Shown piece after piece: positions 18,274 through 26,961 of a stretch of DNA of 64,000 nucleotides. The position numbers and the translations under genes are program-made. How positions within the stretch are numbered: the stretch's first letter is position 1; the number at the start of each line of letters is the position of its first letter. Source of the stretch: DRKI01 sp011051875 (GTDB lineage Bacteria; Desulfobacterota; Desulfobulbia; Desulfobulbales; Desulfobulbaceae). The stretch lies in assembly GCA_026990385.1 (NCBI GenBank), contig JALXDL010000047.1, positions 3,211 through 67,210 on the forward strand, in the 5' to 3' direction. The notes beneath the pieces are model-generated. The model had not been told where the DNA came from. It searched no databases and saw only the letters and a program-made list of their open reading frames with translations.

Positions 18274-19140
18274 ATGCAGCAATCGCGTTTTCTCATTATC
18301 AGTGCAGCTCTTCTCCTCATGCTGGGCGGTCCGGCCCTGGCCGCGGCCGGCGCGGAGCAGAAGGGCGACGCTGCCACGGTCCAGGCAGACCTGAACGGCA
18401 AACCGGTCAAGGGCAAGGTGGTGCAGACCATCAATGCCGCCGGCTACACCTACCTGCAGGTGGACACGGACCAGGGCAAGGTCTGGGTCGCCATCCCCGA
18501 AAGCCAGGTCAAAGTGGGCCAGGAGGTGGTCTGCAATCCGGGGATGGAGATGACCAACTTCCAGTCCAAGACCCTGAAACGCACCTTTGACAAGATCGTC
18601 TTCTCCTCCGGCCTGGGCGGTGAAGGCAGGATCCAGGCCGCTCCGCACGGCGCGATGGGTGGAGGCGGCGAGAGTTTTGCCGATGCCCTGCAGGCGGAAG
18701 GCGCCGCATCACCCCACGGCGGCATGGGGGCAGGCATGGGAGCCGGCATGGGCGCGGCAATGGCCGGCAGTGCTGCCAACCCCAGCGGCTCGGCCGGGGC
18801 CATCGTGCCGTCCGCCGACATCACGGTGGACAAGGCCAAGGGTGAGAATGCCTATACCGTGGGAGAGTGCTTTGACCAGGCCGACCAGCTCAACGGCAAA
18901 AAGGTCCGGGTCCGCGGCCAGGTGATGAAGGTCTCGCACATGATCATGGGCAAGAACTGGGTCCACCTGCAGGACGGCTCCGGCAACCCGCTCAAGAACA
19001 CCCATGACCTGGTGGTCACCACCCAGGCCGATCCGAAGGTGGGCTCCGTGGTGGTGGTGGAGGGCACCCTGCATGCCAAAAAAGATTTCGGCGCAGGCTA
19101 CAAGTACGACGCCATCATCGAGGACGCCGAGGTCAAGTAG
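18274..19140 (+). CDS. Secreted OB-fold protein with NrfJ-like N-terminal domain
   Basis: A 288-residue exported protein. A signal peptide (MQQSRFLIISAALLLMLGGPALA) is followed by an NrfJ-like domain: GKVVQTINAAGYTYLQVDTDQGKVWVAIPESQVKVGQ, then MEMTNFQSKTLKRTFDKIVF. This pairing is common in deltaproteobacterial periplasmic proteins. A Gly/Met-rich linker (GGMGAGMGAGMGAAM) near 150-165 leads to a C-terminal OB-like domain with KKVRVRGQVMKVSHMIMGKNWVHLQDGSG. The role is unknown; the Met-rich linker could bind metal, which is speculation. SD AGGGAG precedes the ATG, and a good terminator follows. Confidence 0.8.
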   Translation: MQQSRFLIISAALLLMLGGPALAAAGAEQKGDAATVQADLNGKPVKGKVVQTINAAGYTYLQVDTDQGKVWVAIPESQVKVGQEVVCNPGMEMTNFQSKTLKRTFDKIVFSSGLGGEGRIQAAPHGAMGGGGESFADALQAEGAASPHGGMGAGMGAGMGAAMAGSAANPSGSAGAIVPSADITVDKAKGENAYTVGECFDQADQLNGKKVRVRGQVMKVSHMIMGKNWVHLQDGSGNPLKNTHDLVVTTQADPKVGSVVVVEGTLHAKKDFGAGYKYDAIIEDAEVK

Positions 19141-19160
19141 AACCACCCGGCCCTTCCGCA

Positions 19161-19204
19161 CCGGTGCCGGCGGCCTGCCCGGCGGCACCGGTCTCTTTTC
19201 TTTG
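19161..19204 (+). terminator. Rho-independent terminator after the OB-fold gene
   Basis: CCGGTGCCG (19161-19169) pairs with CGGCACCGG (19183-19191) around a GC-rich loop, and the T-rich run TCTCTTTTCTTT follows directly. Confidence 0.8.
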
Positions 19205-19218
19205 CCGCGATAGCCGCT

Positions 19219-19806
19219 ATGGTGCCTGACCTGTACGGAAAAATCGATCCTGCCAGGCTCGGTTTCGACTTTGACGGCGTGATCGCCGACACGGCCGAGG
19301 CCTTCCTGCGGCTGGCCTGCGAAAAGTACAACCGCTGCGATATCCGGCTCGAGGACATCACCTGCTTTGCAGTGGAAGAGTGTCTTGACATGGAGGCGGA
19401 TATCATCCGCGCCATCTTCATGGAGGTGCTCCTCGACTCGGTGGCGACTGGACTCAAGCCCATGCCGGACGCGGTGGAGGTCCTGGGCGAACTGAGCGAG
19501 GTGGCGCCGGTGACCGTGGTCACGGCCCGGCCCGAGCCTGAACCGGTGCGCGCCTGGATGCGGACGGTCCTGCCGCCCTCCACCCTGCCCCGAATCCGCA
19601 TCGTGGCCATGGGCGCCCATGACGACAAACCCCGGCACATCCTGGACCACCGCCTGACCCACTTCATCGACGACCGGGCCGAGACCTGCCTGCAACTGGC
19701 AGAAGCGGGCATCCGGCCCATCGTGTATGCCCAGCCCTGGAACCGCAACGGGCACGGCCTGCCCACGGTCAGCTGCTGGCGCGAAATCCGGGCGCTCTGC
19801 CTCTGA
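19219..19806 (+). CDS. HAD-superfamily hydrolase (5' nucleotidase-like)
   Basis: A 195-residue HAD phosphatase. Motif I is FDFDGVIADTAEAF with nucleophile and acid aspartates near residues 18-20, motif II is the Thr in VTVVTARPE, and motif IV is the acidic HFIDDRAET near 150. The size and the DFDGVIADT form resemble deoxyribonucleotidase-like or phosphoglycolate-like members. Substrate is not determinable. The ATG at 19219 lacks a strong ribosome site. A NUDIX hydrolase gene follows about 100 bases downstream. Confidence 0.85.
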   Translation: MVPDLYGKIDPARLGFDFDGVIADTAEAFLRLACEKYNRCDIRLEDITCFAVEECLDMEADIIRAIFMEVLLDSVATGLKPMPDAVEVLGELSEVAPVTVVTARPEPEPVRAWMRTVLPPSTLPRIRIVAMGAHDDKPRHILDHRLTHFIDDRAETCLQLAEAGIRPIVYAQPWNRNGHGLPTVSCWREIRALCL

Positions 19807-19906
19807 CGTATTGCCTGTCTGCTTCTGTCCGGGTTACGCGAACAGCGGAGACAGAACATCATTGCCGCAGGCGCAATCCGATCTGTCTTCTGTTGAGAGG
19901 TCAGCC

Positions 19907-20329
19907 ATGCGATGTCCACACTGCGGGGCCGAGATCCCCGTGTACAGAAATCCGGTGCCCACCGTCGATATCATCATCGAGACCGGCGGTGGCATCGTGC
20001 TCATCAAACGGAAAAACCCGCCCCATGGCTGGGCCCTGCCGGGCGGATTCGTGGACTACGGGGAATCGTTCGAAAAGGCTGCCGTGCGTGAGGCACGGGA
20101 GGAGACCGGCCTTGACGTGCGCCTGGTCCGGCAGTTCCACACCTACTCCGACCCTGACCGCGACCCGCGCCAGCACACGGCATCAACGGTCTTCATCGCC
20201 ACGGCCCAGGGCAGCCCCCGGGGGGCCGATGATGCCGCCGAGGCCGCTATCTTCACCCGGGACAACCTGCCGCCGCTGGTCTTCGATCACGCGCGTATCC
20301 TTGCCGACTACTTTGACAAGATCTACTGA
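19907..20329 (+). CDS. NUDIX hydrolase with N-terminal CxxC
   Basis: A 140-residue NUDIX enzyme hydrolysing a nucleoside diphosphate linked to another group. The NUDIX box is complete: GGFVDYGESFEKAAVREAREETGL near residues 45-67. An N-terminal MRCPHCGAEIP gives a short CxxC that may hold zinc. The pyrimidine-like or ADP-ribose-like substrate cannot be told apart here. GAGAGG lies at correct spacing from the ATG. It converges with the small minus-strand ORF ending at 20334. Confidence 0.9.
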   Translation: MRCPHCGAEIPVYRNPVPTVDIIIETGGGIVLIKRKNPPHGWALPGGFVDYGESFEKAAVREAREETGLDVRLVRQFHTYSDPDRDPRQHTASTVFIATAQGSPRGADDAAEAAIFTRDNLPPLVFDHARILADYFDKIY

Positions 20330-20333
20330 ACGG

Positions 20334-20495
20334 TCAGAACAGCGCCTTCAGGACCGTGTACACAAGGAGCCCCACACCTATGGAGCCGTACATGAGCAGT
20401 CAGGGCATGCAGTCGCTGCCGGACCGGCGCAGGATCAGGATGAAGGAGACGATACCGGCCAGCAGCGCCACTGCAAGGAGAAAAAAATCTTTCAT
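20334..20495 (-). CDS. Candidate small membrane selenoprotein with in-frame TGA (C-x-x-Sec)
   Basis: Reading through one TGA gives a 53-residue protein. Residues 1-23 are MKDFFLLAVALLAGIVSFIL plus ILR, a clear membrane segment. Next come RSGSDCMP, then TGA as codon 32 (20400-20402), then LLMYGSIGVGLLVYTVLKALF, a second hydrophobic segment. TGA thus falls in a C-x-x-(Sec) position of redox-motif type. GAGAGG lies six bases before the ATG. Without readthrough the product would be a 31-residue peptide. A possible SECIS hairpin follows the TGA. Alternatives are a true stop, with a chance open frame behind it, or a pseudogene. I do not recognise the family. Confidence 0.45.
20368..20387 (-). promoter_or_regulatory. 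Possible SECIS-like hairpin downstream of TGA 20400-20402
   Basis: On the minus strand GGCUCCA pairs with UGGGGCU (7 bp with two G-U pairs) around the loop UAGGUG. The loop begins 19 bases after the TGA, within the usual bacterial range. The GG lies in loop positions 3-4 rather than 1-2, so the match is imperfect. Confidence 0.35.
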
Positions 20496-20644
20496 CGGCT
20501 ACCTCTCTTGTCCGAACGACTCTCCGCCAGCCGCGCCCTTCCCGGCCGGACCGGCGGAGCAGTGATTCCCCGGCCCGGATACTGGCGCCGGACCATTGGC
20601 GACATGGTGTATTCATCCTGCCGTGGAACCTGTGCCCATGCGGG

Positions 20645-22450
20645 CTAGGCCCTGAGCTTCACGCCCTGCCGCTTGCGCAGCCGGATGGCCCTGGGGGTGA
20701 TCTCCACCAGCTCGTCGTCATTGATATACGATATGCAGTCTTCCAGGCTCATGTCAACCGGCGGTGTCAGGATAACCGCCTCGTCGGAGCCCGAGGCCCG
20801 CATGTTGGTCAGCTTCTTGCCCTTGGCCGGGTTGACGACCAGGTCGGCGGGCCGGCAGTGCTCGCCGATGATCTGGCCCTGGTAGGTCTCCACGCCCGGG
20901 CCCACGAACAGCCTGCCCCGGTCCTGGAGATTGAACAGGGCATAGGCCACGGTTGTGCACGGCTGCTTGACCACCATCACGCCGTTGATACGGTTCTGGA
21001 TCTCCCCGGCATGGGGCCCCCACTCGGCAAAGACATAGTTCATCACCCCCATGCCGCGGGTATCGGTCATGAACTCGGAGCGGTAGCCGAGCAGGCCGCG
21101 GGTGGGGACCTTGAACTTCATGCGGGCCATGGAGTTCTCCACCTGCATATCCAGGAGCACGCCCTTGACCTTGCCCAGCTTCTCGATCACCACGCCCTGG
21201 AACTGCTCATCCACGTCCACGGTCAGCTCTTCGTAGGGTTCCACGGTCCGGCCGTTCTCCTCGCGCATGATGACGTGGGGACGGGTGACCTGGAACTCGT
21301 AGCCCTCGCGCCGCATCTTCTCGATCAGGATGGAGAGATGGAGTTCACCGCGGCCGGCGACCCGGAAGCCCACGCCCTCGGTGAGCGGCTCCACCTGCAG
21401 GGCCACGTCGGCCAGGGTCTCGCGGTGCAACCGCTCCTCCAGGTGGCGCGAGGTGACGAACTTGCCGTCCTGGCCGGCAAAGGGCGAGTCGTTGGGAATG
21501 AAGTTCATGGAGATGGTGGGCGGATCGATCTCGATGAGCGGCAGGGGCCGGGGATCGTCGGGATCGGTGAAGGTGACGCCCACCGTCACATCCTCCATGC
21601 CGGCCACGGCCACGATATCACCCGCCGCGGCACTTTCCACCGGCACCTGCTGGTCACCGGCAAAGGCGAAGATCTTGTTGATCCGCACCGGCGCCACCGA
21701 GCCGTCCCTGCGGACCACGGCCACGTTGCGATTGAGGCTGATCCGGCCGTTGACCAGCTTGCCGATTCCCAGCCGGCCAAGATAGGGGGAATAGTCGATG
21801 GTGTTGATCTGGAGCTGCAGGGGCGCATCCGGGTCGCCGGCCGGCGGCGGCACGTGGTTGACGATCATCTCCGAGACCACGTCCATGCCGGTCCCGGGCG
21901 TCACCTCTTCATCGGGCTCGCGGATGGCGTAGCCGGCCTTGGCCGAGGCATAGACCACGGGAAAATCCAGGATCTCGTCGGGTGCGTCGAGCCGGACCAG
22001 CAGGTCGAAGACCTGGTCCACCACCCAGTCGCAGCGGGCGGCCGGCTTATCGATCTTGTTGACCACCACCAGGATGGGCAGGTCCGCGGCCAGGGCCTTC
22101 TTGACCACGAAAAAGGTCTGGGGCATGGGTCCTTCCTGGGCGTCCACCAGCAGGACCGCGCCGTCAGCCATGCGCAGCACCCGCTCCACCTGGCCGCCGA
22201 AGTCGGCATGGCCGGGGGTGTCGATGATGTTGATCCGAAAACCATTATAGGTATAGGAGCCATTCTTGGAGGCAATGGTGATGCCCCTCTCCCGCTCCAG
22301 GTCCATGGAATCCATCAGCCGCTCGGCAACCTGCTGGTTGTCGCGGAACATACCGCTCTGGCGGAAGAGCTGGTCGACCAGGGTGGTCTTGCCGTGATCA
22401 ACGTGGGCAATGATGGCCACGTTGCGTATCTTTTCCTGTTCCTGCTTCAT
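20645..22450 (-). CDS. typA: Translational GTPase TypA/BipA
   Basis: A ribosome-binding GTPase of about 601 residues. G1 is AHVDHGKTTL, G3 DTPGHADF and G4 NKID, followed by EF-Tu-like domain 2, two EF-G-like alpha/beta domains and the BipA-specific C-terminal domain (GPGVETYQGQIIGEHCRPADLVVNPAKGKKLTNMRASGSDEA). BipA helps 50S assembly and stress adaptation. The start is placed at 22450 (MKQEQEKIRNVAII), with GGAGAG just before it, instead of an in-frame ATG at 22516. Confidence 0.96.
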   Translation of the reverse strand: MKQEQEKIRNVAIIAHVDHGKTTLVDQLFRQSGMFRDNQQVAERLMDSMDLERERGITIASKNGSYTYNGFRINIIDTPGHADFGGQVERVLRMADGAVLLVDAQEGPMPQTFFVVKKALAADLPILVVVNKIDKPAARCDWVVDQVFDLLVRLDAPDEILDFPVVYASAKAGYAIREPDEEVTPGTGMDVVSEMIVNHVPPPAGDPDAPLQLQINTIDYSPYLGRLGIGKLVNGRISLNRNVAVVRRDGSVAPVRINKIFAFAGDQQVPVESAAAGDIVAVAGMEDVTVGVTFTDPDDPRPLPLIEIDPPTISMNFIPNDSPFAGQDGKFVTSRHLEERLHRETLADVALQVEPLTEGVGFRVAGRGELHLSILIEKMRREGYEFQVTRPHVIMREENGRTVEPYEELTVDVDEQFQGVVIEKLGKVKGVLLDMQVENSMARMKFKVPTRGLLGYRSEFMTDTRGMGVMNYVFAEWGPHAGEIQNRINGVMVVKQPCTTVAYALFNLQDRGRLFVGPGVETYQGQIIGEHCRPADLVVNPAKGKKLTNMRASGSDEAVILTPPVDMSLEDCISYINDDELVEITPRAIRLRKRQGVKLRA

Positions 22451-22716
22451 AACTCTCCGAAATATGGGCCCGGCCAGGGCCATAAAAACAATACGCCCGG
22501 ACGCGAACACTGCCATCTCGTGCAGGCGCAGTCATCCGGTCCGGGAAAAAACGGGACATGAAAAACAGCAGACTGTACAGGGGAAACGACAAAAAGACAA
22601 GGAGATTGACAAAAGATGCGCAAACGGACCGCTCACCGCCCTTGCCACCGGTTTTTTGCCGGCATCCCTGCAGCCGGCGGCCGGGAGACCGGCTGGCAGG
22701 ACGAGAGCCCCGGGCG

Positions 22717-24117
22717 TTACACCATGAACCAGCGATCAAAAAACCGCTGCCGCGCCTCGGCGCTGCGGCGCAGCACCGGCACCAGGACATCCGCGTAATC
22801 CAGGACCAGTGCCTCCTTGCCCCGGGCCGGCCGCATGATCCTGCCCACCACCTGCTGCAGCCGTCCCTCGAACTTGATGGGCGTGGCCAGGACCAGGGTG
22901 CTCAGGCCCGGGCAGTCGAATCCCTCGCTGATGAGCTGCAGGGTGGAGATCAGTACCCTGACCCCGCCGCCACGCACCCGCTCCACCACCTTTGCCCGCA
23001 GCTCGGCCGGCATCCTTCCGGTCAGCAGGACCCCTTCCACGCCCAGCGCGGCAAGCTGCCGCTGCAGCAGTTCACAGTGGAGCACCCGGTCCGAGACCAG
23101 CAGCACGGTGCCTTCGCGGCCTGAGTCGAGCAGGGCCGCCACATCAGCGGCGATCTGTCGGTTGCGCTCCCCGTCCCGGACCAGGTTCTTGATGAGGCGG
23201 GGATAGTCGCCGCCAAACCGGCAGGTAAACCCGGTCTCCTTCCTGATCAGGCGCGGCCGTACCACGGCGCCGCTCTCTGTCAGCAGGCGGGGATCGACCC
23301 GGTGCACCCTGTCGCCCATATAGGTATAGATCAGGCGGGTCATGCCGTCTTCCCGCCGAAAGGCCGTGGCCGACAGGCCCAGCATGTAGAAGCAGTCGAA
23401 ATGGCTGACCACGTCGGTGAAGAGACTGGCCGGGACCCGGTGGCACTCGTCAACCACGATATGGCCGAAATGCCCGGGCAACCCCTGGATCCGGTTGCGG
23501 GCCGAGTTGACAATGGCAACGGTCACCGGCCGCAGCTCGAACCGGCCGTCCCCCACCTGGCCGGCTTCGATATCCAGGAACTGGGCAATACGCTCACGCC
23601 ACTGGTGGAGCAGCTCCCGGGAATGGACAATGACCATGGCCGGCTGACGCCGCTCGGCGATGATCTTCAGGGCCATCACGGTCTTGCCGGAACCGGTCCC
23701 GGCCTCGAGCACGCCGAAGGAACGTCCGAGCATGGCCGCCACCGCCTCCTGCTGGTAGGGCCGCAGGCTGCCCTGGAAGGAAAACCGGTTCTCTTCCAGG
23801 AGCCGGCGCCGGTCGATGATCTCCGGGTCGCAGCCGGTCAGCTCGCGGCAGAGCAGGAACGCCCGGTTGGCAAACCCGCGCGGGAAGACCAGGGTATCGT
23901 CCTCCTGCTCGAAAAACCGGAGCTTGGCCTTGAGATCTTTACCGATCCATCGGCCGAAGCGTTTCGCGTCCAGGTACCTGGGATTGTCAATGGTGAGCTG
24001 GTCGCAGATGGCCTCTCGCAACCGGGCCGGGGCCCCGACCATGGTGCAGCGGTGTTTCACCACCAGGCGGACGGACGGCTCCGGAACACCGGGATCGGCA
24101 TCCTGCCTGTTCTTCAT
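22717..24117 (-). CDS. XPB-like superfamily 2 DNA/RNA helicase
   Basis: A 466-residue helicase. Motif I is EAGTGSGKTVMAL, motif II is the DEAH-variant DECH in HIVVDECHRVPA, motif III is LSATAFR and motif VI is QVVGRIMRPARGKEA. The ~100-residue N-terminal extension (YLDAKRFGRWIGKDLKAKLRFF) resembles the damage-recognition-like part of bacterial XPB-type proteins. It probably unwinds nucleic acid in repair. It precedes typA on the same strand, with about 270 bases between them that hold no supported gene. Confidence 0.9.
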   Translation of the reverse strand: MKNRQDADPGVPEPSVRLVVKHRCTMVGAPARLREAICDQLTIDNPRYLDAKRFGRWIGKDLKAKLRFFEQEDDTLVFPRGFANRAFLLCRELTGCDPEIIDRRRLLEENRFSFQGSLRPYQQEAVAAMLGRSFGVLEAGTGSGKTVMALKIIAERRQPAMVIVHSRELLHQWRERIAQFLDIEAGQVGDGRFELRPVTVAIVNSARNRIQGLPGHFGHIVVDECHRVPASLFTDVVSHFDCFYMLGLSATAFRREDGMTRLIYTYMGDRVHRVDPRLLTESGAVVRPRLIRKETGFTCRFGGDYPRLIKNLVRDGERNRQIAADVAALLDSGREGTVLLVSDRVLHCELLQRQLAALGVEGVLLTGRMPAELRAKVVERVRGGGVRVLISTLQLISEGFDCPGLSTLVLATPIKFEGRLQQVVGRIMRPARGKEALVLDYADVLVPVLRRSAEARQRFFDRWFMV

Positions 24118-24309
24118 TCCGGCCGGTTTGCATGGCCGGCCCGGCGACCGGCCCGTCCATGTTCATGACAGGCCCTTGCGCTCACCGGCAAAAGGGGTAG
24201 AATGACACGACCCGATGCAGCAGGACATCGGGCCGCGGGCAATGGCAGGCTGGTTGCCGTGCCCCGCGGACCGGTCCCTGCCCTGATGATACCAATCCGG
24301 AGATTTGCC

Positions 24310-24921
24310 ATGTTCAAGCGGTCCCTTCCTTTTCTGATCCTGCTCACCCTGGTGACCGCGGCCCTGCCTCTGCACGCGGCGGCGGCCTCGGACCGGATCA
24401 CCCTCACCCTGCCTGCGGACGCGCTCAGGCAGGCCCTGGCCGATATCCTGCCTCTGCCCCTGCCCCTGGACAGCAACCATGCCCGGGGCACGCTGACCAT
24501 CGAGTCCATAGACAGCCTGCGCATCCACGACAGCATCATCTCGCTCAAGACCATGGTTTCCGGCCATGACCTGTCCGTGAACACCCGGGTGGCCGGCCAG
24601 GACTTCCGCCTCAAGCTGGGCCAGGTCCGGATGCCCATGCGCTGCGACGTCCGGCTCCGTTTCGACCCGGCCGGCAGGATCCTCTACCTGACCCCCCGCT
24701 TTCCGCCCGCCGGCCAGGGTGCCGATCCCGCCGCGACCGTGGGCCGGCTGCTCGCCTCGCTGGCCAGCAGGGAATACCCCGTGAACCTGGCCCACCTGCA
24801 ACCCCTGCGCTTCAGGATCGGCGGCCAGGTGGTTCCGATCAACGTGCATCCTGTGGCCATCACCGCTGCAAACGACGTCCTGGTCCTCGACCTTGTCCCC
24901 GGCAAGGGACAATCCCGTTGA
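24310..24921 (+). CDS. Secreted hypothetical protein
   Basis: A 203-residue exported protein of unknown function. A signal peptide (MFKRSLPFLILLTLVTAALPLHAAA) precedes SDRITLTLPADALRQALADILPLPLPLD and a beta-rich body that repeats short hydrophobic strands (FRLKLGQVRMPMRCDVRLRFD). It looks like a periplasmic lipid- or ligand-binding beta domain, but I have no family match. GGAG is placed seven bases before the ATG. It is divergent from the helicase gene. Confidence 0.65.
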   Translation: MFKRSLPFLILLTLVTAALPLHAAAASDRITLTLPADALRQALADILPLPLPLDSNHARGTLTIESIDSLRIHDSIISLKTMVSGHDLSVNTRVAGQDFRLKLGQVRMPMRCDVRLRFDPAGRILYLTPRFPPAGQGADPAATVGRLLASLASREYPVNLAHLQPLRFRIGGQVVPINVHPVAITAANDVLVLDLVPGKGQSR

Positions 24922-25068
24922 TTCCCGACCCGACTGCTGGTAAATTCCAGGCTGGATGCCAGGGAGCCCCCTCAGCAGGTGCCCTGCATTGTTTTCAACA
25001 ACTCGCAGTGATAACACTGCCACAACCCGAAACCAGTTTCCATAAACTTTTTATTGCAAGGAGTCAAC

Positions 25069-25410
25069 ATGTCCGACAACTGCCTTTTCTGCAAGATCGC
25101 GCGCGGCGAGATCCCGGCGGACAAGCTGTACGAGGATGACGACATCCTGGCCTTCAGGGACATATCGCCCCAGGCGCCGGTCCACTTCCTGGTGATCCCC
25201 AAGAAACACTTCAGCGGTCCCGCCGCCATCACCGAGGCCGAGGAACAGCTCATCGGCAGGATGATGCGCAAGGGAAACGAGATCGCCCGCAAGGAAGGGA
25301 TCGACCACTACCGGGTGGTCTTCAACAACGGCGAGCAGGCCGGCCAGACCGTGTTCCACATCCACATGCATATCCTGGGTGGCAGGAACATGAACTGGCC
25401 CCCGGGCTGA
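25069..25410 (+). CDS. HIT-family nucleotide-binding protein (HinT-like)
   Basis: A 113-residue histidine-triad protein. The motif HIHMH in VFHIHMHILGG sits near residues 96-105, and the N-terminus CLFCKIARGEIPADKLYEDD is characteristic of HinT. These enzymes hydrolyse purine phosphoramidates such as AMP-lysine. AAGGAG precedes the ATG at 25069, so this start is preferred over 25054. Confidence 0.95.
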   Translation: MSDNCLFCKIARGEIPADKLYEDDDILAFRDISPQAPVHFLVIPKKHFSGPAAITEAEEQLIGRMMRKGNEIARKEGIDHYRVVFNNGEQAGQTVFHIHMHILGGRNMNWPPG

Positions 25411-25442
25411 TCCCGCCAGGGCGGGTCATTCTCCCTGCCGTC

Positions 25443-25709
25443 TCAGCCGTCGGTGAACAGGCGCTCCACGGCCCGTTCCAGGAGTGCGCGCAGGGAGGGG
25501 AGGGTCGCCGCCACCGCGGCCTCGACGACCAGGGCAACGCCGGCATCTCCCAGCTCGCCCCGGTTCAGGCGGGCCAGGGAGCCGCTGATGTCGATACCCG
25601 GATCAAGGGCCCGCAACCGCGCCCTTGCCTCGGCCGTGGTGAGTTGCCGCCGGGGCGCTTTCCCCTCCAGCACCCTTTGCAGGTTTCTCCTTGCCTCGCT
25701 ATTTTTCAC
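25443..25709 (-). CDS. Small hypothetical protein downstream of YqjE-like gene
   Basis: About 88 residues if started at the GTG of VKNSEARRNLQRVLEGK, which overlaps the end of the upstream gene by 11 bases. The protein is Arg/Leu/Ala-rich and helical, with no membrane segment or recognised motif. Its position as third gene of a YqjD/YqjE-like cluster suggests a YqjK-like partner, but that is by context only. An in-frame ATG further upstream (25778) would overlap the neighbour too far. Confidence 0.55.
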   Translation of the reverse strand: MKNSEARRNLQRVLEGKAPRRQLTTAEARARLRALDPGIDISGSLARLNRGELGDAGVALVVEAAVAATLPSLRALLERAVERLFTDG

Positions 25710-26034
25710 CACTTCTCTTCCCGGTTGCTGCCATGGCAAACCCCAGGCCAATGAGCAGCCAGAGCAGGCCGGTGACAAAGGGGGCCGCCAGGGGTGACAG
25801 GTAGGCCGCTGTCAACAGGTAGACCCCCCAGCTCATGAATCCCAGGCCCGCCAGCAGGCTGATGACCGCCGCCCCTGCCAGGACCAGGGCGAGCCCGCCG
25901 CGCCAGGCGCTCTCTGCCAGGGCCTGCCGTTCCGAGGCCAGGAAGGTCCGGGCCGATTCCTGCAGGGTCCGCGCCTCGGCCTCTGCCAGGTCGAACAGGG
26001 CGATGGCAAAGTCGGATATGGTCACCCTACTCAT
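25699..26034 (-). CDS. YqjE/holin-X-like membrane protein
   Basis: A 111-residue protein with an amphipathic N-terminal helix (FAIALFDLAEAEARTLQESARTFLASERQ) and two membrane segments: GGLALVLAGAAVISLLAGLG and PFVTGLLWLLIGLGFAMAA. It follows a YqjD/ElaB-like gene with an ATGA overlap, the same order as yqjD-yqjE in enterobacteria. These proteins associate with the inner membrane and may link it to stationary-phase ribosomes; the exact role is unclear. Confidence 0.7.
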   Translation of the reverse strand: MSRVTISDFAIALFDLAEAEARTLQESARTFLASERQALAESAWRGGLALVLAGAAVISLLAGLGFMSWGVYLLTAAYLSPLAAPFVTGLLWLLIGLGFAMAATGKRSGEK

Positions 26035-26363
26035 CTTCTGCCGCCGCAGAGCAGCCTGCCGATGAGGACCCCCACGCCCACCGCGGCCAGGAGGGTGCCG
26101 GCGGGATACTTCTCCATCTGGTCCCGTACCTTGTCCAGGGCATCCTCGCCCTCATCCTTGAGCTGCGCCAGCCGCTCCCTGATCTCTGCCAGGGACAGGC
26201 TGTCCAGGATATCCTCTTTCTTTTCACTGATCGTCTCCGCCGCCTCGCCGACCCGTTCCCTGCCCAGATCGGCCAGGGCGGTGGTCAGGTTGCGAATATC
26301 CTCCTTCAGCTCGGCCAGATCATTCTTGATATTGTCCAGTTCCTTGTTCGCTTCGGTGGTCAT
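26031..26363 (-). CDS. YqjD/ElaB-like (DUF883) protein
   Basis: A 110-residue protein with a long charged coiled-coil (ANKELDNIKNDLAELKEDIRNLTTALADLG) and a C-terminal anchor (YPAGTLLAAVGVGVLIGRLLCGGRR). That plan fits tail-anchored YqjD/ElaB proteins, which tether ribosomes to the inner membrane in stationary phase. AAGGAGG precedes the ATG at 26363. First gene of a three-gene unit. Confidence 0.8.
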   Translation of the reverse strand: MTTEANKELDNIKNDLAELKEDIRNLTTALADLGRERVGEAAETISEKKEDILDSLSLAEIRERLAQLKDEGEDALDKVRDQMEKYPAGTLLAAVGVGVLIGRLLCGGRR

Positions 26364-26961
26364 GATGTGCCTCCTTGGCTGTTGAGCCCCTTTTCCATCG
26401 TATACACCGCGACAGGCCACCGGGCAGGCAGAATGTCGCGGGAAGTACAAGCCGTTTCATGCAAAGCACCGGCATCACCTTTCACCTGGAAAAACAATAA
26501 CCATCCTGGACCTGCAGGCAATGATTTCTTCGACAATCCCCTGTCCGCCCCCCCCCTGTTGCCTCGTCAACGAAAAAAACAAAAAAATTTTCCTTTCTGT
26601 GACCTAGGTAGCAGAAGCCATCATGGACCTGCGGTACGTTCCAGCCGACGTGACAGAATCCGGTGTCCATTTTCTGTCCACGTGTTGTAATTTTGACACC
26701 GCGACGCTTGCCAACTACGGCGCCGTACTTACTATTTAAGACGGCCATCGCTGTCAGGGCTCATTCATCGGGGCCCGGCCTGCCGGTAGCGCAGCAGGCG
26801 CCCGTTGCCGCCGCCCCGGACAGCCGGAAGTATCGCGAAAACATGCCGTCACGTATCTCGTCAACAGGTCTATCCGGCTGCTGCCCTGGACAGGAAGCCG
26901 GGACGTGGCCGGGTCAAGTAATTCGATATATGGTCATATCCAACAACAAGAGGTTCTGATC
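26364..26961. other. Intergenic region upstream of the exporter operon
   Basis: About 600 bases with lower GC than neighbours in the middle (26560-26740). A degenerate repeat of CCATCnTGGACCTGC occurs near 26502 and 26620. Minus-strand readings here are not convincing as genes. It probably holds the promoter of the exporter operon and remnants of lost DNA. Confidence 0.4.

Noticed and set aside
26482..26748. Minus-strand 88-codon frame upstream of the exporter operon
   Set aside because: No domain, poor start and an internal degenerate repeat; probably non-coding.
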